From: Adiantum capillus-veneris
Lineage: Eukaryota; Streptophyta; Polypodiopsida; Polypodiales; Pteridaceae
Length of the DNA: 64,000 nt
Direction: 5' to 3'
Assembly: GCA_014529385.2 (NCBI GenBank)
Contig: CM043960.1
Coordinates: 70,373,410-70,437,409, forward strand
The notes beneath the pieces are model-generated. The model was not told where the DNA came from, made no database searches, and worked only from the letters and a program-made list of their open reading frames with translations. Position 1 is the first letter of the stretch. Every line of letters starts with the position of its first letter. A program made the position numbers and the translations under genes. Of this stretch, positions 23,539 through 33,189 are shown piece after piece.

Positions 23539-26457
23539 ATGGATGTTACAGCTGAGTTGGAAACAACTCAAGAGCAACAGACACAGCAAAGGGAATTTGA
23601 AACCCTTAAACCAGCTGAATCACCCAAGAGTGCTAGTTCAGGAGAATCTGTCCTAGTGGACAAAGTGAATGAGCCTTTAGACGCGATTTTACAGGCTTAT
23701 GAGGCTAGATTGGCAAATAGACAGACCTTAGAACAAAGATGGATGACCCATCCTTATCCTGAACTAGAGAAGCAGAGGATAGAAATGTGTAAGCAGCTCA
23801 TTAAAACTGCTCAAGCATTGCTAGAACCACCTCCACCAGAAGTGAAGGATAGGATAGTCACCCCAGTGCACAAAGACGAGAGCATTAAAGTAGACGAATT
23901 GCCTAGAGAAGAAGTGGATCATAGGGAAGAACCACTGCCAAGGTCGCAAGACTCGAGGGTAGTCCAAAATACAACAGATGAATCAATGAGGGATTTCCCA
24001 CCCTATGTTCCTATAGTTGAGGAGCAGTGGCCAAAGGCGTTATGGAAGGTTGTCCGAGATACCCAAAAAAGAGAAGAGGATGCTGAACGAGCACCATTTC
24101 CTGAAATCACATTAGATAGACCACAAATGAGTGTTGATGTGAGGTCATATCATGGTGACGTAGGATCGATAGCCTCTAAAGACAGTAGACCTGCATCGTT
24201 AAGAACTTTGCCACAGTACATGGGAGATTTTGAGGCAAAGTCTGAGATTGTCAGAGTTCCATCACAGAGGCTAGGAGGGACAAAAGAATTGGACACAAAA
24301 ATTTTGACTAACTTGCTATCCACGCCAGTGAAGTGCACAATTCCGTTGGCAGAACTTTTGAAAATCAGGCCAAGTATGTGGACAGATATAGGAAAATGCT
24401 TGGAAAAAAATGGGATCAAAATCCCGTTAAGGTTCCTGGAAAAAGAGCTAGATGAAATCGAGAAGCCTATATCAAATGTAAGACCAGTACCTCTGAACAA
24501 AGTAGGACAGTACTGTGAAGGAGAAGATGGTAATGCCACTTTGCATGTCGAGTATAATGGGATTGAAACGAAAGCTATACTTGACAGCGGAGCAGGAATT
24601 GCCATAGCAACAAAACGAATATGGGAGAAATGGGGTAGGCCCACCTTTAGAACAACCAGAATAAAATTAAAGTTAGCGGATGGGCATGTGGAACGACCCA
24701 TGGGATTGCTAGAAGCTATAGTGGTGTCTTCTTGTGGTATAGAGTATCCGCATACTTTTGCCATAGTTGACTTTGGCAAGAAAAATAACTATGAAATCAT
24801 CCTTGGAATACCATTCATGAGACAACTCAAGATGGTACAAGATTGGGGTTATGATTATCTATACTTGAGACATGATGAAACCACAACACGTGTAAATATG
24901 AGAAATCATAGTTACCAAGATGTAACTAGAACGCCCGTGGAAGATTTTGATTCTGCAACACAAAGTGGATCAACAGACCATCCGTGGATGGGCAAAAAGA
25001 AAGAAATCTGGATGTGCCGAGCATCGGAGTGTAGTGACTTTGGGAGAAATGAGAATTCCTTAGAGAGGGTCTTAGAAGATGATGCTTACATAAGAGAACC
25101 TTTTCCGGAAGAGGCATTAGAACCGCTAGAGTGGACTCAGATATTGGCTACTTTGGATGTCTGTGTTAATGAGACCACACAAACAAAATTTTGCGATGAG
25201 AATGGGTATGACATAGTCCCCTACTACATGCTAAGGGTTATGGGTGAGACAGATGACAAATCTGAGTATGAGTTCGAAACAGGGTTATCAGCTATGGGGA
25301 TAACACAAAACCAGATACCTAGCCCGAATATTGGTCATATAGAAATAGGTGCTCTTTGCGATCAATGTGCGATAACACACTTGATTACAAACTGTCCAAC
25401 TCAAATGCATAGTACAAAGGAGGAGCCGCAAGTCAACAAAGAAAAGTTGCAGGAAGAAGGGCTAAGATCCAAAGAAGGTGCTTCAAGTCCAGCGCCTACA
25501 AACGAGCAATATGAAGACTTGGAATCAATCAAAGAAGAGGTGCAGCAAGTGACAGGAAGTTCAGACACTATTGGTGACATTTCAACAGCTGAAGTCGAGG
25601 AAGAAGAGCCTATGACTCTACAGGAACCAAATGTTGATTTTGTCTCTCCAAAAGACATATCAGAGGAAATGGTGGTCAAGCAGGAGGTAGAACACACAGA
25701 TGAACTCACAAGTGTGAACAATGAAGAAGAAGACGACAAGGAGTCCAGGCCAAAGATTGCTCAAGTCACTCGAGAGAACACAGGCAATCTAGTACCAAAG
25801 AAGATCAACTTTTTGCTAAGTGCACAAGACGGAGTCAAGATGAATTTTATGGCAAAAATTGATACAAATTCCACGACTAATGTCATGTCATATGGCATGT
25901 GGTTACTTCTAGGTAAGCCAAAGCTTTATGATATTCATATAAAGGTAAATCTCTCACCTGAAGTAGATGTTATAAGTATGGGGATTGCAGAAGCTACTCT
26001 CCAACTACACTCACAGAATGTCAAAGAAAAATTCTTGGTGGTAGATTCTCGACAAATGGGAACACACTTGATTTTGTCCAAGCCATGGGCACAAGTCTTT
26101 GAAAACGAGCCTGAATCTTCAACAATGGTCATCACGACAAGCTCAACAGAGGTCAAGCCTACAACAGTTCAAAGATTCTTGGCTATTGAAAAAGGCAAAG
26201 CTAAAGTAAGCCCACGGTCTCTAGCCCAGCCAATGCAAGTGCAAGACAAAGCCTCTACATCAAAAGCCAAACCATCAACAAAACAATGGAAACCCAAGCA
26301 AAAAGTCTATCAACCGAAGTTTCCATCGCCCGAAAGTCTCCAAAGGAAGTCAAAACAGGTCAACCAAGTCCTAGTATCCAAGGCACATATTAAAGTTAAT
26401 GATCCAATTTGGATACAATCACAGGAACAACCTCAACAAGCAAAGGTAACAAGATAG
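23539..26457 (+). CDS. T1 protease-containing ORF (972 codons)
   Basis: It is in the same frame as gag, separated by TAG 23428 and TGA 23485. Residues ~1-300 are a charged linker. A retropepsin lies at ~335-460, with the active site AILDSGAG (D349) and the flap/ILG part YEIILGIPFMRQL. A knuckle-like CDQCAITHLITNC near residue 607 matches the one in gag. At ~765-860 a second protease-like segment has KIDTNSTT where DSGA/DTGA is expected, followed by a similarly spaced HLILSKPWAQ. It has probably lost activity. The tail is lysine/glutamine-rich. There is no reverse transcriptase. It ends in TAG at 26455, after which the frame stays open to 27399. Confidence 0.8.
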   Translation: MDVTAELETTQEQQTQQREFETLKPAESPKSASSGESVLVDKVNEPLDAILQAYEARLANRQTLEQRWMTHPYPELEKQRIEMCKQLIKTAQALLEPPPPEVKDRIVTPVHKDESIKVDELPREEVDHREEPLPRSQDSRVVQNTTDESMRDFPPYVPIVEEQWPKALWKVVRDTQKREEDAERAPFPEITLDRPQMSVDVRSYHGDVGSIASKDSRPASLRTLPQYMGDFEAKSEIVRVPSQRLGGTKELDTKILTNLLSTPVKCTIPLAELLKIRPSMWTDIGKCLEKNGIKIPLRFLEKELDEIEKPISNVRPVPLNKVGQYCEGEDGNATLHVEYNGIETKAILDSGAGIAIATKRIWEKWGRPTFRTTRIKLKLADGHVERPMGLLEAIVVSSCGIEYPHTFAIVDFGKKNNYEIILGIPFMRQLKMVQDWGYDYLYLRHDETTTRVNMRNHSYQDVTRTPVEDFDSATQSGSTDHPWMGKKKEIWMCRASECSDFGRNENSLERVLEDDAYIREPFPEEALEPLEWTQILATLDVCVNETTQTKFCDENGYDIVPYYMLRVMGETDDKSEYEFETGLSAMGITQNQIPSPNIGHIEIGALCDQCAITHLITNCPTQMHSTKEEPQVNKEKLQEEGLRSKEGASSPAPTNEQYEDLESIKEEVQQVTGSSDTIGDISTAEVEEEEPMTLQEPNVDFVSPKDISEEMVVKQEVEHTDELTSVNNEEEDDKESRPKIAQVTRENTGNLVPKKINFLLSAQDGVKMNFMAKIDTNSTTNVMSYGMWLLLGKPKLYDIHIKVNLSPEVDVISMGIAEATLQLHSQNVKEKFLVVDSRQMGTHLILSKPWAQVFENEPESSTMVITTSSTEVKPTTVQRFLAIEKGKAKVSPRSLAQPMQVQDKASTSKAKPSTKQWKPKQKVYQPKFPSPESLQRKSKQVNQVLVSKAHIKVNDPIWIQSQEQPQQAKVTR

Positions 26458-27399
26458 ATCACATCAAGCAAGTCAATTATTGCACAAGGCTACAAGAAAG
26501 GAAATTCAGATGTTTGGGTCAACAAGCCCAAGATAACAGCCTGGCAATATTCTTCCCATGACAACCACTCAGTCAGGAATCAACAAAGCCGTCAACGTCA
26601 ATCACATAACTCAACCAAGAGAAAGGACAAGTGCAAAAAGCAAAAGAGAAGGTCTTCCACTGGACAAACCATACGACAAGTCTGGGTAATGAAATCAGAA
26701 TTCTACCAGACTACCCAACAAAGTCAAGTGAAGATCACCTCCAAGCAAGTCCAAATATTCATTCCAGTCGAGTTACTCGAAGCACAAGGATTCTATGAGG
26801 GTAACTTTCAAATCTGGTTACCTAAGGTAGTAGCTTATCAAGGAATCACCAAGGAAAAGCAAGAAACATCAAGAAATGAAGAGCAGCCACCCGCTACACC
26901 CAAGAGTACTACAACCTATAGATGGATCCCTCGTCAATTACTACAAGAGCAAGGCTTTTACAAAAGTAACAACCATATTTGGAAGTTAAAGACAAGGTAC
27001 CATCAAGTCAAAGAAGAAACAAGGCAAGTGGCAAAGGAGATCACACCAGGCCCAAGAACAATGAGGGTTCCAAAATCCGCGATTGAGGCTCAACAACAAG
27101 AAAGATACACAACTCCTTTACAGCCTCTTAACAACAAAAAGAAAGCAACGGTAAATGCGGAGGTCACAGTTTTGAAGAACACTATCTGGAAGAAGAAGAC
27201 TTCATCAACCATTGCTTCAACATCAATAACTTTCTCATCAAGCGACCACAATTTGCTACCAAGGAATGAAGAGCAGATATATGCCAATGTATTGGACAAC
27301 ATGGCATCTCAAACAGAAACTGACGAGAAAGGCCTAAACATCAAAAGCATATGGAATTGGATTTCAAGTCGTGATCAGGTAAGTCCAAGTCACCATTAA
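26458..27399 (+). CDS. T1 ORF3, repeat-motif protein (in frame with the preceding ORF)
   Basis: There are no stops from 26458 to 27397; the first methionine is at 26689. A short motif recurs: IIAQGYKKGNSDVWVNK (~26474), LLEAQGFYEGNFQIWLPK (~26773) and LLQEQGFYKSNNHIWKLK (~26938), with looser versions nearby (IKVNDPIWI near 26390, IRQVWVMKSEFYQ near 26668, LKNTIWKKK near 27171). The consensus is roughly QG(F/Y)YK.N..(I/V)W..K. I do not recognise it. It is rich in Lys, Gln and Thr, with neither a membrane segment nor enzyme motifs. It may be a further nucleic-acid-binding part of the gag polyprotein. Confidence 0.6.
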   Translation: MTSSKSIIAQGYKKGNSDVWVNKPKITAWQYSSHDNHSVRNQQSRQRQSHNSTKRKDKCKKQKRRSSTGQTIRQVWVMKSEFYQTTQQSQVKITSKQVQIFIPVELLEAQGFYEGNFQIWLPKVVAYQGITKEKQETSRNEEQPPATPKSTTTYRWIPRQLLQEQGFYKSNNHIWKLKTRYHQVKEETRQVAKEITPGPRTMRVPKSAIEAQQQERYTTPLQPLNNKKKATVNAEVTVLKNTIWKKKTSSTIASTSITFSSSDHNLLPRNEEQIYANVLDNMASQTETDEKGLNIKSIWNWISSRDQVSPSHH

Positions 27400-28607
27400 A
27401 CTTACATGGCATAAGAGTCTAGAGTCGGGCAGCTAAGCCACTAAATGAGCGAAGTGTCAGACCAAGCTTCAAGTTAATATTTTTCTGTGGTCTATGAGTC
27501 TAGCTAACAGGTATAAGCTCAAGCTGGAGAGTTGAGCATACATAAAGTCATGTCGCTCATGCTGGAAGAGGTGAGCATAAGAGTCAAAGTCCATATAATA
27601 TATAAGGTGGAGAAGGCGGAGTAGTCCGAAACAAAAACACTCACGCACTTGACATAGTGAGGACGAGTGGAGAAACCTCGATAGCAAAAACCCTTCTTGT
27701 GAGTAGTGAAAGCTTTTGAAGCACTCATGCTATATTTTTTGCTTACTACACTACCTCCATGAAGAACCCATCAATACTCTTCTCTCGCACCGCATCTTTT
27801 TTAACATGCATAACTCTTTGCAAGCATATAGATGTCCCATCATTGGACATATGCATTAGGCACTCTTTTTTATTCCACCCATGCACTTACACAAACAAAT
27901 GACGATGACCAAGCGAAAACAGGTTTTATAATCCTTTGCTCAACAACAATGACTCTGACTTCAAGCTACTAACACTTATCCATGTATATCAAGTCCATAC
28001 TAGTAGCCATATGGCCATATGTACTTTAACTCAGCATAACTATATAACATCAGAACCGAAGTACGTATAGCCTCGCATTTAATTATGATTAAAGACATTT
28101 TTTCCCACTGGGTTTTTCCCTTTAATCTTATCCAGGTATCCAAGACCTTCATTTTGTATATACGCTACATTTTACTTTTACTCTTTTATTTTTTATAACA
28201 ACAAAAACAAGAAGAACCACGATATCCCCACACTATTAATTGCAAATCTACTGACAAGTCAAAAGGGAGAGGCCAAAAAAAAGCTTGACAAAGCTTCAAG
28301 TCAACTTACAGGTACAACTGCGAGATAACAACCACACGAAAAGTAAATACTAGAGCTACAATGACAACGACCTGCTGCACCAACAAGTCGATACAACCTC
28401 ATGCAATTCAAGATACAACAACCAATCGGAGGGGGAGAGTTCCAGGCTGCAGATACACTACAAGTACAACTTCAAGGCAGCTTTAACATCATGCAAAGCA
28501 ACCAACTACAGAAGAGGCTGTCACAACAACATCAATCAACACCAAGACATCAAGAACTCGTCAAGGCCAGCACAGACATAGGGTCTTGTCGGGGACGACA
28601 AGAATTC
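27400..28607 (+). other. T1 3' untranslated region with two polypurine tracts
   Basis: No coding sequence is recognised. The word TCGGAGGGGGAGAGT occurs twice, 180 bp apart: at 28426-28440 and at 28606-28620, the latter directly before the 3' LTR. Confidence 0.6.
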
Positions 28608-28619
28608 GGAGGGGGAGAG
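28608..28619 (+). other. T1 polypurine tract
   Basis: GGAGGGGGAGAG lies immediately before the 3' LTR start TGTTGAAAGG. It would be the plus-strand primer for reverse transcription. Confidence 0.85.
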
Positions 28620-29478
28620 TGTTGAAAGGACGCCCTTTCAACAAAGTTTCCATAAAGATTCCATTAAGATTTTGTAAAGATTCCACATGAAGATGGTGAT
28701 GAAGTAATGAAGATGAAGATGGATGCTGCAACATGAAGATACGAGTTCATGGACGTCATCGAATATCCCGTTATTAATATTTTGAGCCATTACGGCACTT
28801 TTGTAATGTTTACGGGAACCTCATATTTTAAATCGACACTTGTATTTTGGCCGCAGATGCTTGTATAATGAGTAAAGCCAACTCAGTTTCTTGTAATTAA
28901 GCTCTCTAGAAGCCTAGGGAAAATTCAGGTCATTTGGCTGAACATTAGGTTTGAAGGCTTTGTATATAAGCTAAAACCTAAGGCTTTGTAAAAAAACACA
29001 TTACGTTATCTCAAATAATATACAGTCGTGGGTTCTGCAGCACACAGTAGTGAGCTTCACGCACACACACCGTCGTGCACACTAATCACATTGCAGATAT
29101 GAGAGAAGGAGCGTGTTAGCATCGAGGAGCTCTCCGCGTTGACGCAAGCAATGCAAGCCGAGGACCACATTGCGAGCCCGCCTGCTACGAGCTATATTTG
29201 GTCGTAAGTACCTCAAACGACATGCGTTCTGATGATTGAGTAGTCGTTAGAATCAAGGCGAGAAGCTCTTCGTGTTGATGTCTTTTGTAGATCAGTTCCG
29301 GACACTTTGGAAATTGCTGTTTTGAGTCTATCGCGACAGCGATTAGAAGTCTTACAGTTATGGTTTTCAGGGTTTAGGTGTTTGGCCACATAGGATATGT
29401 CCTTGTGAGTCTTACCCTCCGATTTCGAGTCATTCCGATATGATTTGAGACTGTTTCGAGCTTGTAGTGTTTCGTAGG
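28620..29478 (+). repeat. T1 3' LTR, right end missing
   Basis: It matches 17883-18750 and then stops abruptly at GTTTCGTAGG, losing about 190 bp. The break also removed the TSD and the other half of the G2 LTR. Confidence 0.88.
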
Positions 29479-29756
29479 TGCTTAGACCTACAGCTTGGCT
29501 TAAGGCCACGTTACAAAGCACACGACCACGAATGTGTGTCGCAAATGCAGCACTGGCCAGAGATTTATTTACAAGATATATAACTTGGGAGGCTTGAGAT
29601 ATGGTTGACAGGCATAGGATGCGGCTCATTGCTTTCATCATTGACACCCAAAATTGACCACAAGGAGTGTACTCCTTGTGGATTATCGCAAAACCGTCCT
29701 GGGGGAGCTTGTCAAGGTAACTCGCAAGAGACGACTGCCATCCAAAAGCTTGGCGC

Positions 29757-30921
29757 CTACCATCTCCTCCCCGCATGCACATCCAGCTCCACAACATTCT
29801 ACAAAGAAATCAATAGGTAAATAAGATTTCAGAATGCAACAATGAAAATTAACGTAATCACAAAACAAAAATCAATTAATACCTCTTGTTTTTCGTCGTC
29901 TTCATCGTTTATTTCTTTGCTGTCAAGAGAAATAGATGAATTGGGAGCCATAGCGACACTCTCAAGTTCATCTATATGAACAGGCATAGGAGTGCGTTGG
30001 GCTTCAAGCAATGTGCGTGTAGCTACAAACTCATCCTCCGACATAGATGAGTGCGGTGCATCTGTCACCGCCACCATTGCCAACTCCACTATATCTACCA
30101 CACTCTCTCCAAGGGGAAGGAGGCTTCGATCCAAAGGATCGGAAGAGGGGTCAATGGCAGAGGACTCTACAGTGGCACAGAGGATGGACAGACACTCATC
30201 CATGCGGATGTCAAAAGTTTTCAAGATCATGTAAAAACAAATAATTCCTCCCCATCTATCACAATTGAGGAGAGGTGTTCAAAAAAACCTCCGGAGTTAA
30301 TGTCTCCTCCGGTGCATCTGCAGCGGGCTTAAAGGATGCTTCTGCACCCTCCTCACCCATGGATTTGGCGGCATCCATGACACCTCCTGGGTAGGTTAGG
30401 GCAAGAATATTGCCCTCTTTGCTTGCATCCCAAGGCGCGATAATGGGCTCCTTTGTGTCCTTGACGACACCCCCAAGGCGCAAATGAGGCAAATTCACCT
30501 CAGATCTTTCAGGCTCCTCCGCAAGAAGAAACACAAAAGTCGCCAAGCGACTTAGAAACTGGGTGCCGACCTTCTTCTTTTTCAAACGTGAATCTTCAAT
30601 GTACTGACCTGTCTCACCCACAATTACACAAAATCGTTGAAGTCGTTGGGTGAAAGGCCGATCGCCTTTGTGTATGTAGCGAAGCAAATCGCATGGAATC
30701 CACAATTGCCCTTGTCCGACAATTGGTACAGCATACTTGTCGATGTAAAATTCTAAGATAGGCTGAAAAGATTGGTTGTTTAGGTGAATAGTTGCATTCA
30801 CATCAGGGAATTGGGTGAAGAAATTGTGAAGATCATCACGATCTTGCCACTCGGTTGTTTGTAAAAACTCTTGGAAGCGTTGTAACGTCGTGGCTTCGGG
30901 AGGGGTGGAGGAGGATGCCAT
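29757..30921 (-). CDS. Gene B: unknown 318-residue protein, three predicted exons
   Basis: My exon model, on the minus strand, is 30921-30289, 30164-29883 and 29798-29757 (stop TAG). All junctions have GT/AG ends and phase 0. The first exon (211 codons) begins MASSSTPPEATTLQRF and contains blocks such as RFQEFLQTTEWQDRDDLHNF and PILEFYIDKYAVPIVG. The second encodes an acidic tail (MSEDEFVATR, EINDEDDEKQ). There is no known domain, signal peptide or transposon motif. A TATA box lies 97 bp upstream of the ATG. It lies antisense to the surrounding retrotransposon G2 and just downstream of gene A on the same strand. The first exon is secure as an open frame; the last exon is the weakest part. Confidence 0.55.
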
Positions 30922-31017
30922 AATGCTAGCTCTTAAAGTAGGAATGCAAAGAGTGTTGGAGCTCAAATGAGAGTGTGAACAGGCAAAGAGTGTGAAAATG
31001 GTAGGGTTTAGGAGGCT

Positions 31018-31025
31018 TTATATAG
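31018..31025 (-). promoter_or_regulatory. TATA box of gene B
   Basis: The minus strand reads TATATAAA, 97 bp before the ATG at 30921 and 230 bp after the stop of gene A, giving gene B its own promoter. A C-rich run (31028-31042) lies directly upstream. Confidence 0.55.
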
Positions 31026-31254
31026 CACGCCCCCCCCCCCCCCAAAAAAAAAACAATAATTAAAATATAAAACAATTTTCATAAAGTAACAAATAACAAG
31101 AAGTTATAAAAAACTTACAAACTAAATTACAATCATTTAACTCAAAAAACACATCACTACAACTTTAAGATAATGTGCATTGCCAAAATTTGATACAACC
31201 ATCTGCTTGAACTTACAATTGTGATTTTATAAAAAATTTAAGTACAAAACATAA

Positions 31255-32620
31255 CTACTCTAATGATAAAATCAAATTCTCTTCCGTTGTCCACGCCTTT
31301 TCAATTTGAATCGTACTCTCCATGCGGCTACCAATCTAGCAAAAAAAAAAAAAAAAAAAGAGCATACCCAACTTAGAGCAGGGAATAATCAAAAGAACAT
31401 AAATATAACATAATTAAGAGAGAAAAATCATTCACCTTATGTCGTCCGATGCAAAATTTTGTATCTTCTCCATGCTCTAAACCCATTATCATTAAGTGCT
31501 CCCGCACATTGGCCAATGTCCAATGCTTGTTCACTTGGACGGTTTCAAAGGCACCACTCGACAATTTGATTGCAATATCAAATACCTCAATTGTAGCATC
31601 CGTGGATTGCAATGGAATCCATTCACCAAGCTTGCACATCCACCTTTCATAGAAGTACCGCACGTAACGAGTGGAGCGCACCTTGATGAAACGGATAGCA
31701 ATGCCGAAACTTCCAACCTGACACCGAAAGCAATCTCCGTTGTGAAGTCCCTCAAGATACCCCCACTTCTCTCCAAGGATGGCTTCCAATGTATCGTATT
31801 GTAGATCTTTGCAAACATACATAGTATTTGTATGATGGAAAGGCAAAGATCCAAAGATGCTAGCGAAGACATGAGCAAGACAACACCATCCAAGCCCAAC
31901 GGAGCACGAGGCTTTTCCAAATTTTAATGATGCTCTCACATCAGCTACAATCTTGGCTTTCAAAGACATTACAGTGAATGCATCTAGCTTTGGCCACTTC
32001 ATGCTACGCAAGGTTGTAGCCTCCAAAGGTTGTAGCTCTCTGTAGCCTTCCTCATCTGTAGGTACAATGTACTTGTGGGTGTAGAAGAACACCCTCTGTC
32101 GTGCAAGGTTTGATGAAGTTGTGTTGGAGAAGATCATATCCCCAAGACTTGCATGCATGGCCGTAAATGTGCCTGAAAGGCACGAGAGTGGTTGCTCCTC
32201 CACAAGGCTAGAAGGAAAAACATCTACATAGAAACAAAACAGTCCGTGAGATGTAAAAAGTCCATTTTTTTGTTACCACCAAAACCATTGAAGTGCAAGG
32301 GACATACAATTACAAGGAAAATCCATTGGGTTGGTGATCTCTCGTAGACGCATGTGTCCAAACATGAAAACATGTTGAACGATTGCCACCGTACCCTTGT
32401 CTCTTACTTGCTTGAAGCCTAGTAGTCTTCCCTTCCAATGGAGATCAACGTTTTTTCTTTCACGAACACGATGGGGACCGATTGTGGAAGGTTGCATGTA
32501 GACCCACGCACCTTCTTGAAAAAGCTGAGGTTCCCATTGCTACTCCTCATTCTTCGAGTTGTGGAGAACCATACTTTGAATGATGGATTTGGGGCGTCTA
32601 TTTTGACCATTGTTTGCCAT
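31255..32620 (-). pseudogene. Gene A: unknown 393-codon spliced gene, one premature TAG, ubiquitin-like C-terminus
   Basis: The exon model on the minus strand is 32620-32308, 32223-31436 and 31335-31255 (stop TAG). The introns start GTATGT and GTGAAT; the acceptors are TATGTAG and a long T tract + GCTAG. The phases (1, then 0) agree. The only defect is an in-frame TAG at codon 27 (32542-32540), just before QWEPQLF. Exon 2 contains EKWGYLEGLHNGDCFRCQVG and RYVRYFYERWMCKLGEW. The last ~80 residues, across the second intron (IAIKLSSGAFETVQV ... LANVREHLMIMGLE ... MESTIQIEKAW), have the spacing of a ubiquitin-like beta-grasp domain; that is my inference. Family not recognised. The fit of the exons argues for a real host-type gene, recently disabled or a mis-called base. 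Confidence 0.6.
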
Positions 32621-32629
32621 GGACGCTTA

Positions 32630-32830
32630 AGTGGGAGCTTGAAATTGCAATGGAGAGCTTGGGGAAGGAGGAGGGAGACAAAGTTTAGAGAGAGAGTGGG
32701 AGCTTACAGTTGCAATGGAGAGCTTGAGGAAGGAGGAGGGAGACAGTTTAGAGAGAGAGAGTGGGAGCTTAAAGTTGCAATGGAGAGCTTGAAGGAGGAA
32801 GGTGTAAAAGTTTAGAGAGAGAGTGAGAGC
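32630..32830. repeat. Three ~75-bp tandem repeats upstream of gene A
   Basis: Three copies of a unit with GCAATGGAGAGCTTG ... GTTTAGAGAGAGAG lie in the predicted 5' untranslated region of gene A (starting near 32648, 32713 and 32776). Confidence 0.8.
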
Positions 32831-33115
32831 TTTGTGTTATGGAAAGGGGCTATGGAGGAAGGGAGTCTTGGAAAAAAGGTTCTAGAGTGAGAAAATGACT
32901 TTTTGATCATAGGGTAGGTTTGGGGGGAGTTTTGGATGGAATATTTTGAATTTAATTTTTTTTGAAAATTTTGAAATTTTAGGGTTTTTGCAAAAACGTA
33001 ACTGTGGACCCACCACTCCCCCCCTCCCTCTTTTACCCATCCACCTCCCTCTAGGATAGAAAGCAATAAATGAGTGGACAACCCTATTATTCTCTCTACT
33101 TTCTTAGGTTCTAGA

Positions 33116-33123
33116 CTTATATA
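33116..33123 (-). promoter_or_regulatory. Possible TATA box of gene A
   Basis: The minus strand reads TATATAAG about 500 bp upstream of the gene A ATG, with a T/C-rich stretch and the tandem repeats between. It implies a ~470-bp leader, so the assignment is tentative. Confidence 0.3.
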
Positions 33124-33189
33124 CATTGCTCTCTTCCTATTGGCTGGAGCCTATTTAACCTTAATCCTATATGGCCCAAAGAGAGTCCA

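Larger units (their letters stand above)
17883..29478 (+). mobile_element. T1: large gag-protease LTR element without pol
   Basis: A 5' LTR (17883-18936) and a 3' LTR truncated at its end (28620-29478) differ by roughly 3-4% by eye. The primer site is tRNA-Asp-like. The interior has a 2.7-kb leader with a 299-bp tandem repeat (19510-21200), then one long reading frame from 21634 to 27399 encoding gag, a retropepsin, a second decayed protease-like domain and a repeat-motif region. There is no reverse transcriptase, RNase H or integrase, so it must have moved with proteins from another element. This architecture resembles the TR-GAG class. No TSD can be tested because the right end is deleted; the five bases to the left are CCAAG. 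Confidence 0.82.

Noticed and set aside
21634-27399. T1 ORFs as host genes, or their stops as programmed readthrough
   Set aside because: LTRs, primer site, capsid, knuckles and retropepsin identify a retroelement. Four stops, including one in mid-capsid, fit decay better than readthrough.
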